64,000 bases of DNA from contig CAYOQJ010000068.1 of the NCBI GenBank assembly GCA_964406095.1, positions 1-64,000 of the forward strand, read 5' to 3'. The notes beneath the pieces are model-generated. The model was not told where the DNA came from. It made no database searches and worked only from the letters and a program-made list of their open reading frames with translations. Shown here one piece after another: positions 54,667 to 62,406 of this stretch. Position 1 is the stretch's first letter. Every line of letters starts with the position of its first letter. Both the position numbers and the translations under genes were made by a program. This DNA comes from M55B167 sp964406095. GTDB lineage: Bacteria > Verrucomicrobiota > Kiritimatiellia > RFP12 > UBA1067.

Positions 54667-56448
54667 TTAAAAATGATAAATACAGGAAAGATAGAGTTCA
54701 TGCCTTTCCATGTCGGTTTCCAATGTGTCTTTCTGGCCGGGAACCAGTGTGCCCATAACGTTGTTGCCCCAGGAGTACATATAGGCCACATCGATTATAA
54801 TCTTGTTGGCCCCGCGTCCGATTGAAAAGCCTGATCCCAGCGTGATGCCCCAATACTCATCCGGACGGCCGATTGCGGGTCGCTGTTCCCAAGAGAGACC
54901 CGCGCGAAAAGGAATCTCTGTTTTCGAAAGCACCCATAGATATTCGGTGCCGGTGCGCAGTGCCCAGCAGTCATCAACAGAGTGGTCACCGTAATCGGAA
55001 CCGTCAATCGGGTTGATGCGCTTTTCGCCGTCAGCTTTGAATGAATAATCCGACCACCAGGTCTGACTTACATCGAAAGAGGTTGACAGTCGGTTGTTCC
55101 AGTGCCATACGGTACCGGCTGACCACTGCAGGGGAAATTCGAATTCAACATCTTTTGATTCGTGTCTGGTGCTGGCGGTTCTGGTGTTGTCTCCTTCGGT
55201 GGTCACACTGGAATAAATTCTGCGGGATTGGTGCGCCTTGGCGGTCCAGGGCAGATCGAGGCAGAAGCCGAGGGTTAGTTTCTCGTTGACATTCAGTAGA
55301 GTTCCCAAGGTGGCGTTGACACCGCGAAAACTGGTGATGCGGTCATAAACATCGTAACGCCCGGTATAGTGAATCCGCGACAGATCGCTCCGGGTTTCAG
55401 AACTTGAATAAGGCGGCACTTGACCGGATTCCGGGCCGATCGGCATGTTTAGTGTGGGACTGACATACTCGCCTGTGTAACTCCAGAAACCAGAGGTGTC
55501 GCGGTAATCGGAGGTAGTGGCCAGATTGTCGAGTGTACCGTGGTAGTTGGCCTTTGTGCGTGAATGAATATCGGGTGAGCCCAGTAATCCCTCCTGATAA
55601 ATGTTGAGCGCAATGCCGAAAGCCAGTTTAGGTGTGGCCTGAAAAGCGAAAGCCGGTGTGATTGCCTGCACACTGCCATCCTGCTCGAAATCCAGCCTTC
55701 CGAGGGTTGAAGAGCTGAGTGTTTGATCTAGAATTGTGGTTTTGCGGGTGGTCAGATATTCGGTCACATCCACATATCCATTGGCAGCTGCATAGCGGTT
55801 AAAGATGGTTTCGGTGGTAGTTGAGCTTTTGGTATAACGTTCGCTGCTGGTTGTGCGGTCATGAAAGCTTGCGTGAAAGCGTTGTGAAAAATCGTAAACC
55901 TCCTGATAGTTTAAAGACAGCACTGCGGTGTGTCCGAACAGCCGTAGCGGCAGAACTGCGCTCATGTAATTCAGGGCGTGATTGCTGTATTCATCATCGC
56001 CGACTTTATAATCGGGGTTCCCGGAGTAGTGTGACAGTCTATCGTGTTTAAGACGGTAGACAAATGAAAACTCGGGTCGTTCGAGCTGCGTAAGACCTGC
56101 CGGATTCCAGGAAGCTGCCGTGGCATCGTCGGCAATCGCAGTGAAGGCGCCGGCCACACCGAGAGCCCGTGCGCCTGAACCGCTGGGCAGTGGCGCTGAA
56201 AATATTGTGGGAGCCGAAAAGGGAGGCGCGGATGGTGCTGAAGGTTTCAGCAGTGATCCGCCCTGATCAACATGCACCAAGGGTATCTCAACATCACCCG
56301 CTAGTGTTGAAAGGGTGAAGCTGTCCGCGATTGCCGCTGCCGGAAGAACTGCGGCAACCGCCAGTAGCGTCCGTAATAGGCGTGGTTTCCCGCGATTTCT
56401 AAATACCGCAGGAGCGGTAACTTTTCTGAGTATGCTCCTGAAACTCAT
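54667..56448 (-). CDS. OmpP1/FadL-like outer-membrane beta-barrel protein
   Basis: This 593-residue protein has a signal peptide (hydrophobic 24-42) and an opening segment typical of OmpP1/FadL-type proteins (GSGARALGVAGAFTAIADDATAASWNPAGL at about 91-120, given here as a known pattern). Alternating beta strands with many Tyr and Trp follow up to a terminal strand ending in Phe. The family forms outer-membrane channels for hydrophobic molecules or acts in secretion systems. It is the first gene of the arm divergent from the ECF sigma gene and precedes the TPR gene by 104 bases. Confidence 0.82.
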   Translation of the reverse strand: MSFRSILRKVTAPAVFRNRGKPRLLRTLLAVAAVLPAAAIADSFTLSTLAGDVEIPLVHVDQGGSLLKPSAPSAPPFSAPTIFSAPLPSGSGARALGVAGAFTAIADDATAASWNPAGLTQLERPEFSFVYRLKHDRLSHYSGNPDYKVGDDEYSNHALNYMSAVLPLRLFGHTAVLSLNYQEVYDFSQRFHASFHDRTTSSERYTKSSTTTETIFNRYAAANGYVDVTEYLTTRKTTILDQTLSSSTLGRLDFEQDGSVQAITPAFAFQATPKLAFGIALNIYQEGLLGSPDIHSRTKANYHGTLDNLATTSDYRDTSGFWSYTGEYVSPTLNMPIGPESGQVPPYSSSETRSDLSRIHYTGRYDVYDRITSFRGVNATLGTLLNVNEKLTLGFCLDLPWTAKAHQSRRIYSSVTTEGDNTRTASTRHESKDVEFEFPLQWSAGTVWHWNNRLSTSFDVSQTWWSDYSFKADGEKRINPIDGSDYGDHSVDDCWALRTGTEYLWVLSKTEIPFRAGLSWEQRPAIGRPDEYWGITLGSGFSIGRGANKIIIDVAYMYSWGNNVMGTLVPGQKDTLETDMERHELYLSCIYHF

Positions 56449-56461
56449 ACAACAACCCGAT

Positions 56462-56567
56462 CACTTTCAAATAACCCGTAACCCGCACAGTGTAAATTGT
56501 AGGCGATTAGTTCACAATAATCAACCGAGTAAAATCAAAGCTTTATCTTTTCAGTCGTTTGAAAGTG
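56462..56567. promoter_or_regulatory. 10-bp inverted repeat in the divergent promoter region
   Basis: CACTTTCAAA (56462-56471) and its perfect complement TTTGAAAGTG (56558-56567) lie 86 bases apart, between the OMP start (56448) and the ECF sigma start. Each arm is next to one of the divergent genes: the left copy is 14 bases upstream of the OMP ATG, the right one just upstream of a TATAAT (56592-56597). One regulator could bind both. Confidence 0.5.
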
Positions 56568-56639
56568 CTGGCTTCTTTCATAGGCAGAAGATATAATCAC
56601 AATGTTTTTCAGTTGTGTACAAAGTGGTGGGGTAAATCT

Positions 56640-57227
56640 GTGAACAGAGTGTGTGGATTCAATCAAACGGATATTGATGGATTGAAGGCTAATGATGAAA
56701 GGGCCTGGGGGCGCTTTTTTTCCGAGTATGAGAGCGAGATACATGCTGTTGCCGCATGGCCCAAATGGCATTTTGACGCGCACACGCGCGAGGATGTCGT
56801 ACAGATCATCAAAGTGGCAATTGTGCAGTCAATAGAACGTTTGCACTCTGAGCAGGCTTTGCGGGCATTTGTCCGCAAAATATGCGTTTACAGATGTATT
56901 GATATGCTGCGCAGAAAGTTGCGTGAGAAGGGGAGGTTGCTTCCGTTGGGCCGATACAATGACCACGGTGAGTGGGAAAGTGTTGATTTTGTCGCTGGCG
57001 ATGAGTTTGATCCTGTTTCAGCAATACTGCGGATCGAACGTGTTTTAGCAGTCAGAGCAGCAATGGCGCAACTGGATGAGAGTTGTCAGCGGATGATCAG
57101 GCAATTTTATGCAGACAATCTCTCTTATCGCGAAATAGCCGAAGTTGAGGGCATATCGATCAATACGGTGGGGAGCAGACTTTCACGCTGTCTTAACAAA
57201 CTCAGACCTCTCCTGAATTTTTTTTAG
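56640..57227 (+). CDS. ECF-type RNA polymerase sigma factor
   Basis: This 195-residue sigma-70 family protein has region 2 at about 10-90 (NDERAWGRFFSEYE, REDVVQIIKVAIVQ, VRKICVYRCIDMLRRKLRE) and region 4 at about 145-190 (LSYREIAEVEGISINTVGSRLSR). The frame is open from 56559, but a TATAAT box lies inside that part. I therefore use the GTG at 56640, preceded by GTGGGGT at seven bases. The gene following encodes its probable anti-sigma factor, and two arms of envelope-protein genes flank it. Confidence 0.85.
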   Translation: MNRVCGFNQTDIDGLKANDERAWGRFFSEYESEIHAVAAWPKWHFDAHTREDVVQIIKVAIVQSIERLHSEQALRAFVRKICVYRCIDMLRRKLREKGRLLPLGRYNDHGEWESVDFVAGDEFDPVSAILRIERVLAVRAAMAQLDESCQRMIRQFYADNLSYREIAEVEGISINTVGSRLSRCLNKLRPLLNFF

Positions 57228-57310
57228 GGAATATATTTGTTTCCCGTACGACATTAGAAGCTGGTGACGATAACAACATCGGCATAGAGTCTATTCGACA
57301 AGGAGGATGT

Positions 57311-58120
57311 GTGAAAGAAAGATCATCCAGCGAGATTAGAACAGTATGGGCCTATCTGCATGGTGAATTAACAGATGATGAGCGCCGTCTTTTCGAGCGT
57401 CGAATGCAGAAGGATGCAGAGTTGCGGTGGTTGTATGCTGACACCACCCGTATGGATAGTGTTTTGCGCGAGACCATACCTGCTTTGGAAACGGCGGATT
57501 GCTCTGTTGACGCCTTGGTCGAAGAGGCACTTTCTGTTTGGGAGCAAAGCTCATCCGGTGATGCGGAGAAATCTGAGGTGGGTGGAAATGTTAGGGTCGG
57601 CAATGCTGGTGTGTATAAGTTGAATCGAGGTCTGTCGACATCCAAATGGTGGAAAATCCTCTCACATCCCGCACTCGGGTTTGGTATCCTGGCTGCGGCT
57701 GCTGTTATTATGCTTGCTTTGCCGGGGTTACACGGTTCCGTTTCGTTGCGATGGGCTAAAGTTGAATTCACGCCGCTAAATCTGCGTGGCCGGCATTCGA
57801 CGGCGTATGACAATGGATTAACGGAGGAGGTTGCAGTTCGTTGTCGGCAGTTATTGAAGGTGAAGCTGGAACGTGAGCTGGCCGGACGCAACCTCGGTTC
57901 TTTGCCACCCATGACGGCTTCGCTGCAACTGCGTGAACTGCGTGACGGTGCTTTTTCGCTGACGGTTAAGATACGCACGCAGTCAGGTGTGAGTGTCGGT
58001 TTTTGGAGCGGCGACTACTCCGGGGAGGCTCTCTTCAGAGAACAGGCGGGAAGCTCGGTGGCGGTCATGGCTGATGATCTTGCCGCATGGTTAGACTCAT
58101 ACGAGGGGGAAGATCAATGA
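57311..58120 (+). CDS. Anti-sigma-like membrane protein
   Basis: This 269-residue protein starts at a GTG with AGGAGG four bases upstream. The N-terminal ~90 residues hold a helical anti-sigma-like domain (RTVWAYLHGELTDDERRLFERR) without the zinc-binding His/Cys of ZAS domains. A membrane helix lies at about 120-140, and the periplasmic C-terminus is about 125 residues of mixed alpha/beta. Position directly after the ECF gene supports the call. The periplasmic part may sense an envelope signal. The next gene overlaps by ATGA. Confidence 0.7.
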   Translation: MKERSSSEIRTVWAYLHGELTDDERRLFERRMQKDAELRWLYADTTRMDSVLRETIPALETADCSVDALVEEALSVWEQSSSGDAEKSEVGGNVRVGNAGVYKLNRGLSTSKWWKILSHPALGFGILAAAAVIMLALPGLHGSVSLRWAKVEFTPLNLRGRHSTAYDNGLTEEVAVRCRQLLKVKLERELAGRNLGSLPPMTASLQLRELRDGAFSLTVKIRTQSGVSVGFWSGDYSGEALFREQAGSSVAVMADDLAAWLDSYEGEDQ

Positions 58121-60294
58121 GCAGAGTAACGCAGAAGAAAAGATACGCTTTTTCTATGATTCTGACCTGTACGTTGCTGATTGTACTTGCTGGGTGTCTG
58201 GTACCGCTCTCGGAGGAGCAGGGTGAGACCATGTACTATCATAACTGGTGGAACTATTATGAACGTGCCGTATATCGTATGTGTCAGGGCAGAATTGATG
58301 CGGCTAGTAAAGATTTTGAGCGTTGTCTGGGACTGCGCAGCGGTGCTAAATTCGGTAATTCACAGGACATGTGGCGTGCACGTACCTATGGACTTCATTT
58401 TTTGGAGGGATATTTTCCGAATCGGGAACTCGGCATTTGCCACTATGAAAAGAATAATATAACTCAGGCGGTTTCCTATCTCGAAATCTCGTTACGACAG
58501 GAGCCTTCCGGGCGTGCCAAGCACTATCTCAACCTGGCTCGTGGGAAATTATATTCCGGACAACCGGTGCCGCCGCCCGCTTTTAGATTCGATACAGATA
58601 TTGATACGCTTTTGACCAGTGAACGCAGCATCGAACTCTCCGGCAGTGTGGCAGGCAGAGCGTGCATACGTTGTTTGAGTGTGGGGGGGCAATCTGAATT
58701 TATCGAATTGGCGCCGCCTTCTATGAGTTTTAAGCGTATGCTTACTCTTTCGCCGGGAACCAATGTGATAGCCATCACAGCGGAGGATTTGCTTGGACAG
58801 TCGGTTACACAACTGGTTGTCAGAGTTGCCGACCGCCAGCCGCCGCGTCTGTTGGTGCGGCGGCTGTCCAGAGTTGGCGGCGACTGGTTGATAGAGGGGG
58901 TTTGTCGTGACGAGTACGGGTTGGCGGAGGTAACAGGAGGATCAGCTCAAATCTACCGTGCTGGTGGCGATGCCGACGCGGTGGAGTTTGAGGTGCCAGT
59001 TGCGCTGCGTTTGACAGGTAGCGGTATCAAGTTCCGGGCGGTTGACTGTGCTGGCAATGTGCTGGTCTGTCCGCTTAATGCGGAAATGCTGCAGTCAGAT
59101 GCGGTTTTATCTGATCTTGCTACGCTACCGGTTCCGGTTGTTGGCTTTGCCGGACATCTCGCACTGGCCGCTGGTGCCGGCTACTGTCGCTGGTTGTCTG
59201 TGCCGAAGTCAGATAATTTGGTTAACGGCTTGTTGTCGCCGGAACTGATCTTTGGCGGGGTTCATATGTCATCCTTTGTTGTCGCCGCGGTTACCGCTTC
59301 GCCGCAGGTGGCGCAGTCAGATGATCGCCTGCGGCCTTCACTGCTGCTCAAGGATTGTCAGCCGTTGACACGCGTTTATGCCGAAGATTTTTTTCTGGAT
59401 GGAAGGGCCTCGGACGGAGGCGGTTTGGCCAGCGTAACCATCAATGGGGAAACACTGTTGCAGGTTGGTGACGAAGGTGCGCTTAGTGCTTATTTCATGC
59501 GGCATATTTCGCTGGAATCGGGAACAAATGAATTCGAGGTGATCGCAACGGATTTAGCTGGCAACCGCAGTGTACGGGAGTTGAAAGTGGTCCGGTTACG
59601 TCCCGAGTATCAGGATGATGCAATGCGGCTGAGTGTCGGGGTGCCGCCGCTGACACCGGCGGATACCGGTTATGTGGGTGTGCGTATCAAACGTTCAATG
59701 GAGATGGAGCTAACCCGTCCTCCGGTGCGGTTCCGTCTGCTTGAGCGTAGCGAAGGTTGGGATTTTGTACTGCGTGAACAGGGGTTGAGTCTTTCCGACC
59801 TGGCTGATCCCTCGGCGGCGTTGCGTATCGGTAAAATGGTTCCGGCTGAGATGTTGCTAATGGGCCGAATTTACACCGAGTCTAAAGGAATTACTATTTA
59901 TGTCAAGGTTGTGGATACCTCCGAGGGCGTGATTCTGTTTGCCAGTGATGTATACACCCCGGACCCTGACCGTGTGCTGGATGAGGTTGTATCTGGACTG
60001 GTGCTCAAGGTTCAGCAGGGATTTCCCTTGATCTCAGGCAAGGTGTTTAAACATCAGGGTGCGACTGTGACTTTGAATGTCGGTCGTGACGACGGTGTTA
60101 CAAAGAACAGCCGCTTTTTTGTAATAAAAGCACAAAATAAAGCTGATCTGGTTTACGGCCAGGTATGCCGCCAATCGGAGAAACCGGTGCAGTTGCAGAT
60201 TGTGACGGTCGGGCAGGATCACAGTACGGCCCGAATCATTCCATCCGAAGCTGAGAAAATTGTGAAAGAAGGCTATTATGTCTACACCCGTTGA
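58117..60294 (+). CDS. TPR lipoprotein with CsgG-like C-terminal region
   Basis: This 725-residue protein has a lipoprotein signal with lipobox LAGC (Cys27). A TPR-like part (about 35-155) and three Ig-like units (LTLSPGTNVIAITAEDLLGQ, GGDWLIEGVCRDEYGLAEV, LESGTNEFEVIATDLAGN) follow. The C-terminal ~180 residues resemble CsgG/curli-type proteins (RLLERSEGWDFVLREQGL, LRIGKMVPAEMLLMGRI, VKVVDTSEGVILF). That block is clearly similar to residues 520-620 of the next protein. The ATG at 58117 overlaps the anti-sigma-like gene (ATGA); the upstream part of the open frame is ignored. Likely outer-membrane anchored. Confidence 0.8.
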   Translation: MSRVTQKKRYAFSMILTCTLLIVLAGCLVPLSEEQGETMYYHNWWNYYERAVYRMCQGRIDAASKDFERCLGLRSGAKFGNSQDMWRARTYGLHFLEGYFPNRELGICHYEKNNITQAVSYLEISLRQEPSGRAKHYLNLARGKLYSGQPVPPPAFRFDTDIDTLLTSERSIELSGSVAGRACIRCLSVGGQSEFIELAPPSMSFKRMLTLSPGTNVIAITAEDLLGQSVTQLVVRVADRQPPRLLVRRLSRVGGDWLIEGVCRDEYGLAEVTGGSAQIYRAGGDADAVEFEVPVALRLTGSGIKFRAVDCAGNVLVCPLNAEMLQSDAVLSDLATLPVPVVGFAGHLALAAGAGYCRWLSVPKSDNLVNGLLSPELIFGGVHMSSFVVAAVTASPQVAQSDDRLRPSLLLKDCQPLTRVYAEDFFLDGRASDGGGLASVTINGETLLQVGDEGALSAYFMRHISLESGTNEFEVIATDLAGNRSVRELKVVRLRPEYQDDAMRLSVGVPPLTPADTGYVGVRIKRSMEMELTRPPVRFRLLERSEGWDFVLREQGLSLSDLADPSAALRIGKMVPAEMLLMGRIYTESKGITIYVKVVDTSEGVILFASDVYTPDPDRVLDEVVSGLVLKVQQGFPLISGKVFKHQGATVTLNVGRDDGVTKNSRFFVIKAQNKADLVYGQVCRQSEKPVQLQIVTVGQDHSTARIIPSEAEKIVKEGYYVYTR

Positions 60295-62404
60295 CAACAA
60301 TACAAAAAACGGTTCTGCCCAACCTTCTGACGCAGGCGCGAATGCGTGGAAGATTAACCGGACAGGACTCGCCGCTCCGTCAGTAAATAAATCTGGTAAG
60401 GCGATACTGGTAAACGACGAAGAGGTTTATGGTGTGAAAGACCGCTCTCATTCGCGAGTTGCGAGCTGGCGCGGCCGGGGTTGGCTGTTTATAAATCTTG
60501 CGGCTGTTGTGATTCTGGTTATGGTGCTGGGATTACTCTGGGTTGAGAGGCGCAGCGCCGTCTCTGCGGCGGATGATTCTGATCGGATAATGAGATCGGA
60601 AGGCGCTGTGAAGTCAGCCGTAGCAGCTGAAGAGGCGGGCGCAATGCCGCGTTACCGTGCTCTGGTAATTGGTATCAACCGCTATTATAAGGAGAATGGA
60701 GAGGGCTGGCCGCAACTGCGTACTGCACGGACGGACGCGGAGGCTGTCGCTGAAACCTTAGCTGGCCGGTTCGGATTCGAGGTGCGGACTCTTCTTGATG
60801 AACAGGCGACCCGTTCAGCTGTCCTGAGTGCGCTGGATGAGATGGCTACTACCGGTGATGATGGAGCCGATCTGATTTATTTCGCAGGTCACGGGAGTTT
60901 TGATGAGAAATTGCAGGAGGGCTATTGGATTCCGGTGGATGCGCGAAAGAGCATTGCTGGCCACGCTGCCAAAGATGGGTGGTTGTGGAATTCAACGCTG
61001 ACACGTCTGATCAGTGCCTCGAATGCCCGGCATGTTCTGGTGCTTTCGGATGCCTGCTACAGTGGCTCTCTGTTTCGTGGTGACAAGCCGCTGAGTGCCG
61101 CTAGAAGCAGGGGATGGTATGAGCGCGCTATTTCGATACCGTCACGCTATCTTATAACCAGCGGCGGTTTGGAGCCAGTGCTGGACAGTGGCACTGAACA
61201 CAGTGTTTTTGCCCAACAGGTGCTCAACTATCTCAAATACAGTGAGTCGGATGTTTTTTCGGCCAACGATCTCGGGTCGGCGCTGCGGGAGCAGGTAGCA
61301 TCTCTGACCGGTCAAATGGTGCAGATGGGGCCGTTGCCGCTGAGTGACCATGCGGGCGGCGAGTTTGTTTTCGTGCGCCATGCGCAGGGTCGTCCTTTGG
61401 CCGAATTGAATCCGTCATCAAGGTATTCTGTTTGTACGCATGAAGAGGCCGGTCGCGGTGCGGGTGTGTCGCTCAGCAGAGATGAGGCACTGCGCAACGC
61501 TCTGGCACTCACCCGTGCCGGTGCCTCCAGATCAGCTGGTTCGCTGATCAACGTTGTTTTGCAGCAGAATGCTCAGGATCATCTGGCACGTGTTGTTGCA
61601 GATTACATCAAGCGCAGCGAACAGAAGGAGGGACGCGACGAGTTGCGTCAGCTGATCGACAAAATTGATGCTCGTGGAAAAAATACGACAGCTACGGGAG
61701 GGAATATCTCCGTTGTGTCTCCGCCTCGGGTTCTGGCCTGTTTAGGTCCTGAAATTTCATCCGGCACTCCGACTGCGGAGCATATTGCTTTGCTCTACCG
61801 TATTATGCTACGTTCCGGTTTGGAGAACCGTATGGCGTTGCGGGTGATTGAGCGTGAGGCTCTGGAAACTCTGTTACAGGAGCAGAATCTTGGGGCATCC
61901 ACGCTGGCTGATCCGCGTGCACGCCTGGCGATCGGCAAACTGCTTCCTGCCAGTCTGCTACTGTTGGGTGATGTAATCCCCTCTGATTCGGGAGAGTTGA
62001 TATATCTGCGTTTGGTGGACACTGAAACAACTCAGGTATTGGCGTCATTTTCGGCTGCACGCACGGATACGGTTGATCAGGAAAAAGTCTGTAACGATCT
62101 GACTGCCCGTATCTCGGATCGAATTGTCGCACTCAAACCTTTAACGGCAGTGGTAACAGAACTCTCCGATAAGCGTCTGCGTGCCGCCCTGGGAAACTAT
62201 CACGCCGTCAAGAAAGGTGCTGTTTTCACAGTTCTATCTCGCAGACAGCGTGACAAAAAGATACCTGGTGATTTTGAAGAACGTGTACTCGGCAGTGCTA
62301 CGGTAAAGGCCCTTTCAGAGTTCTCCTGCGATCTGGATGTTGTCTGGCGTGCGCAAGCACCAGCGATGGGCAATGATCTGTGGATACGGGAGTTGTCTGA
62401 GTGA
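60278..62404 (+). CDS. Membrane-anchored caspase-like (C14) protein with CsgG-like C-terminus
   Basis: This 708-residue protein has a cytosolic ~65-residue N-terminus, one membrane helix (about 68-87) and a caspase-fold domain at about 125-365. The catalytic dyad is His205 in YFAGHGSFD and Cys260 in LSDACYSGSLF, both in metacaspase-like context. After a linker (about 370-480), a CsgG-like region at about 485-620 (LRVIEREALETLLQEQNLG, ARLAIGKLLPASLLLLGDV) matches the end of the lipoprotein encoded before it. The start ATG overlaps the lipoprotein gene by 17 bases. It probably acts in the periplasm. Cleavage specificity for Arg/Lys or Asp cannot be told. Confidence 0.88.
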   Translation: MSTPVDNNTKNGSAQPSDAGANAWKINRTGLAAPSVNKSGKAILVNDEEVYGVKDRSHSRVASWRGRGWLFINLAAVVILVMVLGLLWVERRSAVSAADDSDRIMRSEGAVKSAVAAEEAGAMPRYRALVIGINRYYKENGEGWPQLRTARTDAEAVAETLAGRFGFEVRTLLDEQATRSAVLSALDEMATTGDDGADLIYFAGHGSFDEKLQEGYWIPVDARKSIAGHAAKDGWLWNSTLTRLISASNARHVLVLSDACYSGSLFRGDKPLSAARSRGWYERAISIPSRYLITSGGLEPVLDSGTEHSVFAQQVLNYLKYSESDVFSANDLGSALREQVASLTGQMVQMGPLPLSDHAGGEFVFVRHAQGRPLAELNPSSRYSVCTHEEAGRGAGVSLSRDEALRNALALTRAGASRSAGSLINVVLQQNAQDHLARVVADYIKRSEQKEGRDELRQLIDKIDARGKNTTATGGNISVVSPPRVLACLGPEISSGTPTAEHIALLYRIMLRSGLENRMALRVIEREALETLLQEQNLGASTLADPRARLAIGKLLPASLLLLGDVIPSDSGELIYLRLVDTETTQVLASFSAARTDTVDQEKVCNDLTARISDRIVALKPLTAVVTELSDKRLRAALGNYHAVKKGAVFTVLSRRQRDKKIPGDFEERVLGSATVKALSEFSCDLDVVWRAQAPAMGNDLWIRELSE

Positions 62405-62406
62405 TC

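Noticed and set aside
56559..56639. Longer start for the ECF sigma factor
   Set aside because: A TATAAT box lies within it and the GTG at 56640 has a ribosome site and fits region 2.
57230..57250. GGGAA/TTCCC hairpin after the sigma gene as terminator or ECF promoter
   Set aside because: Stem too short for a terminator, and the GGAA to CGT spacing does not fit an ECF promoter.
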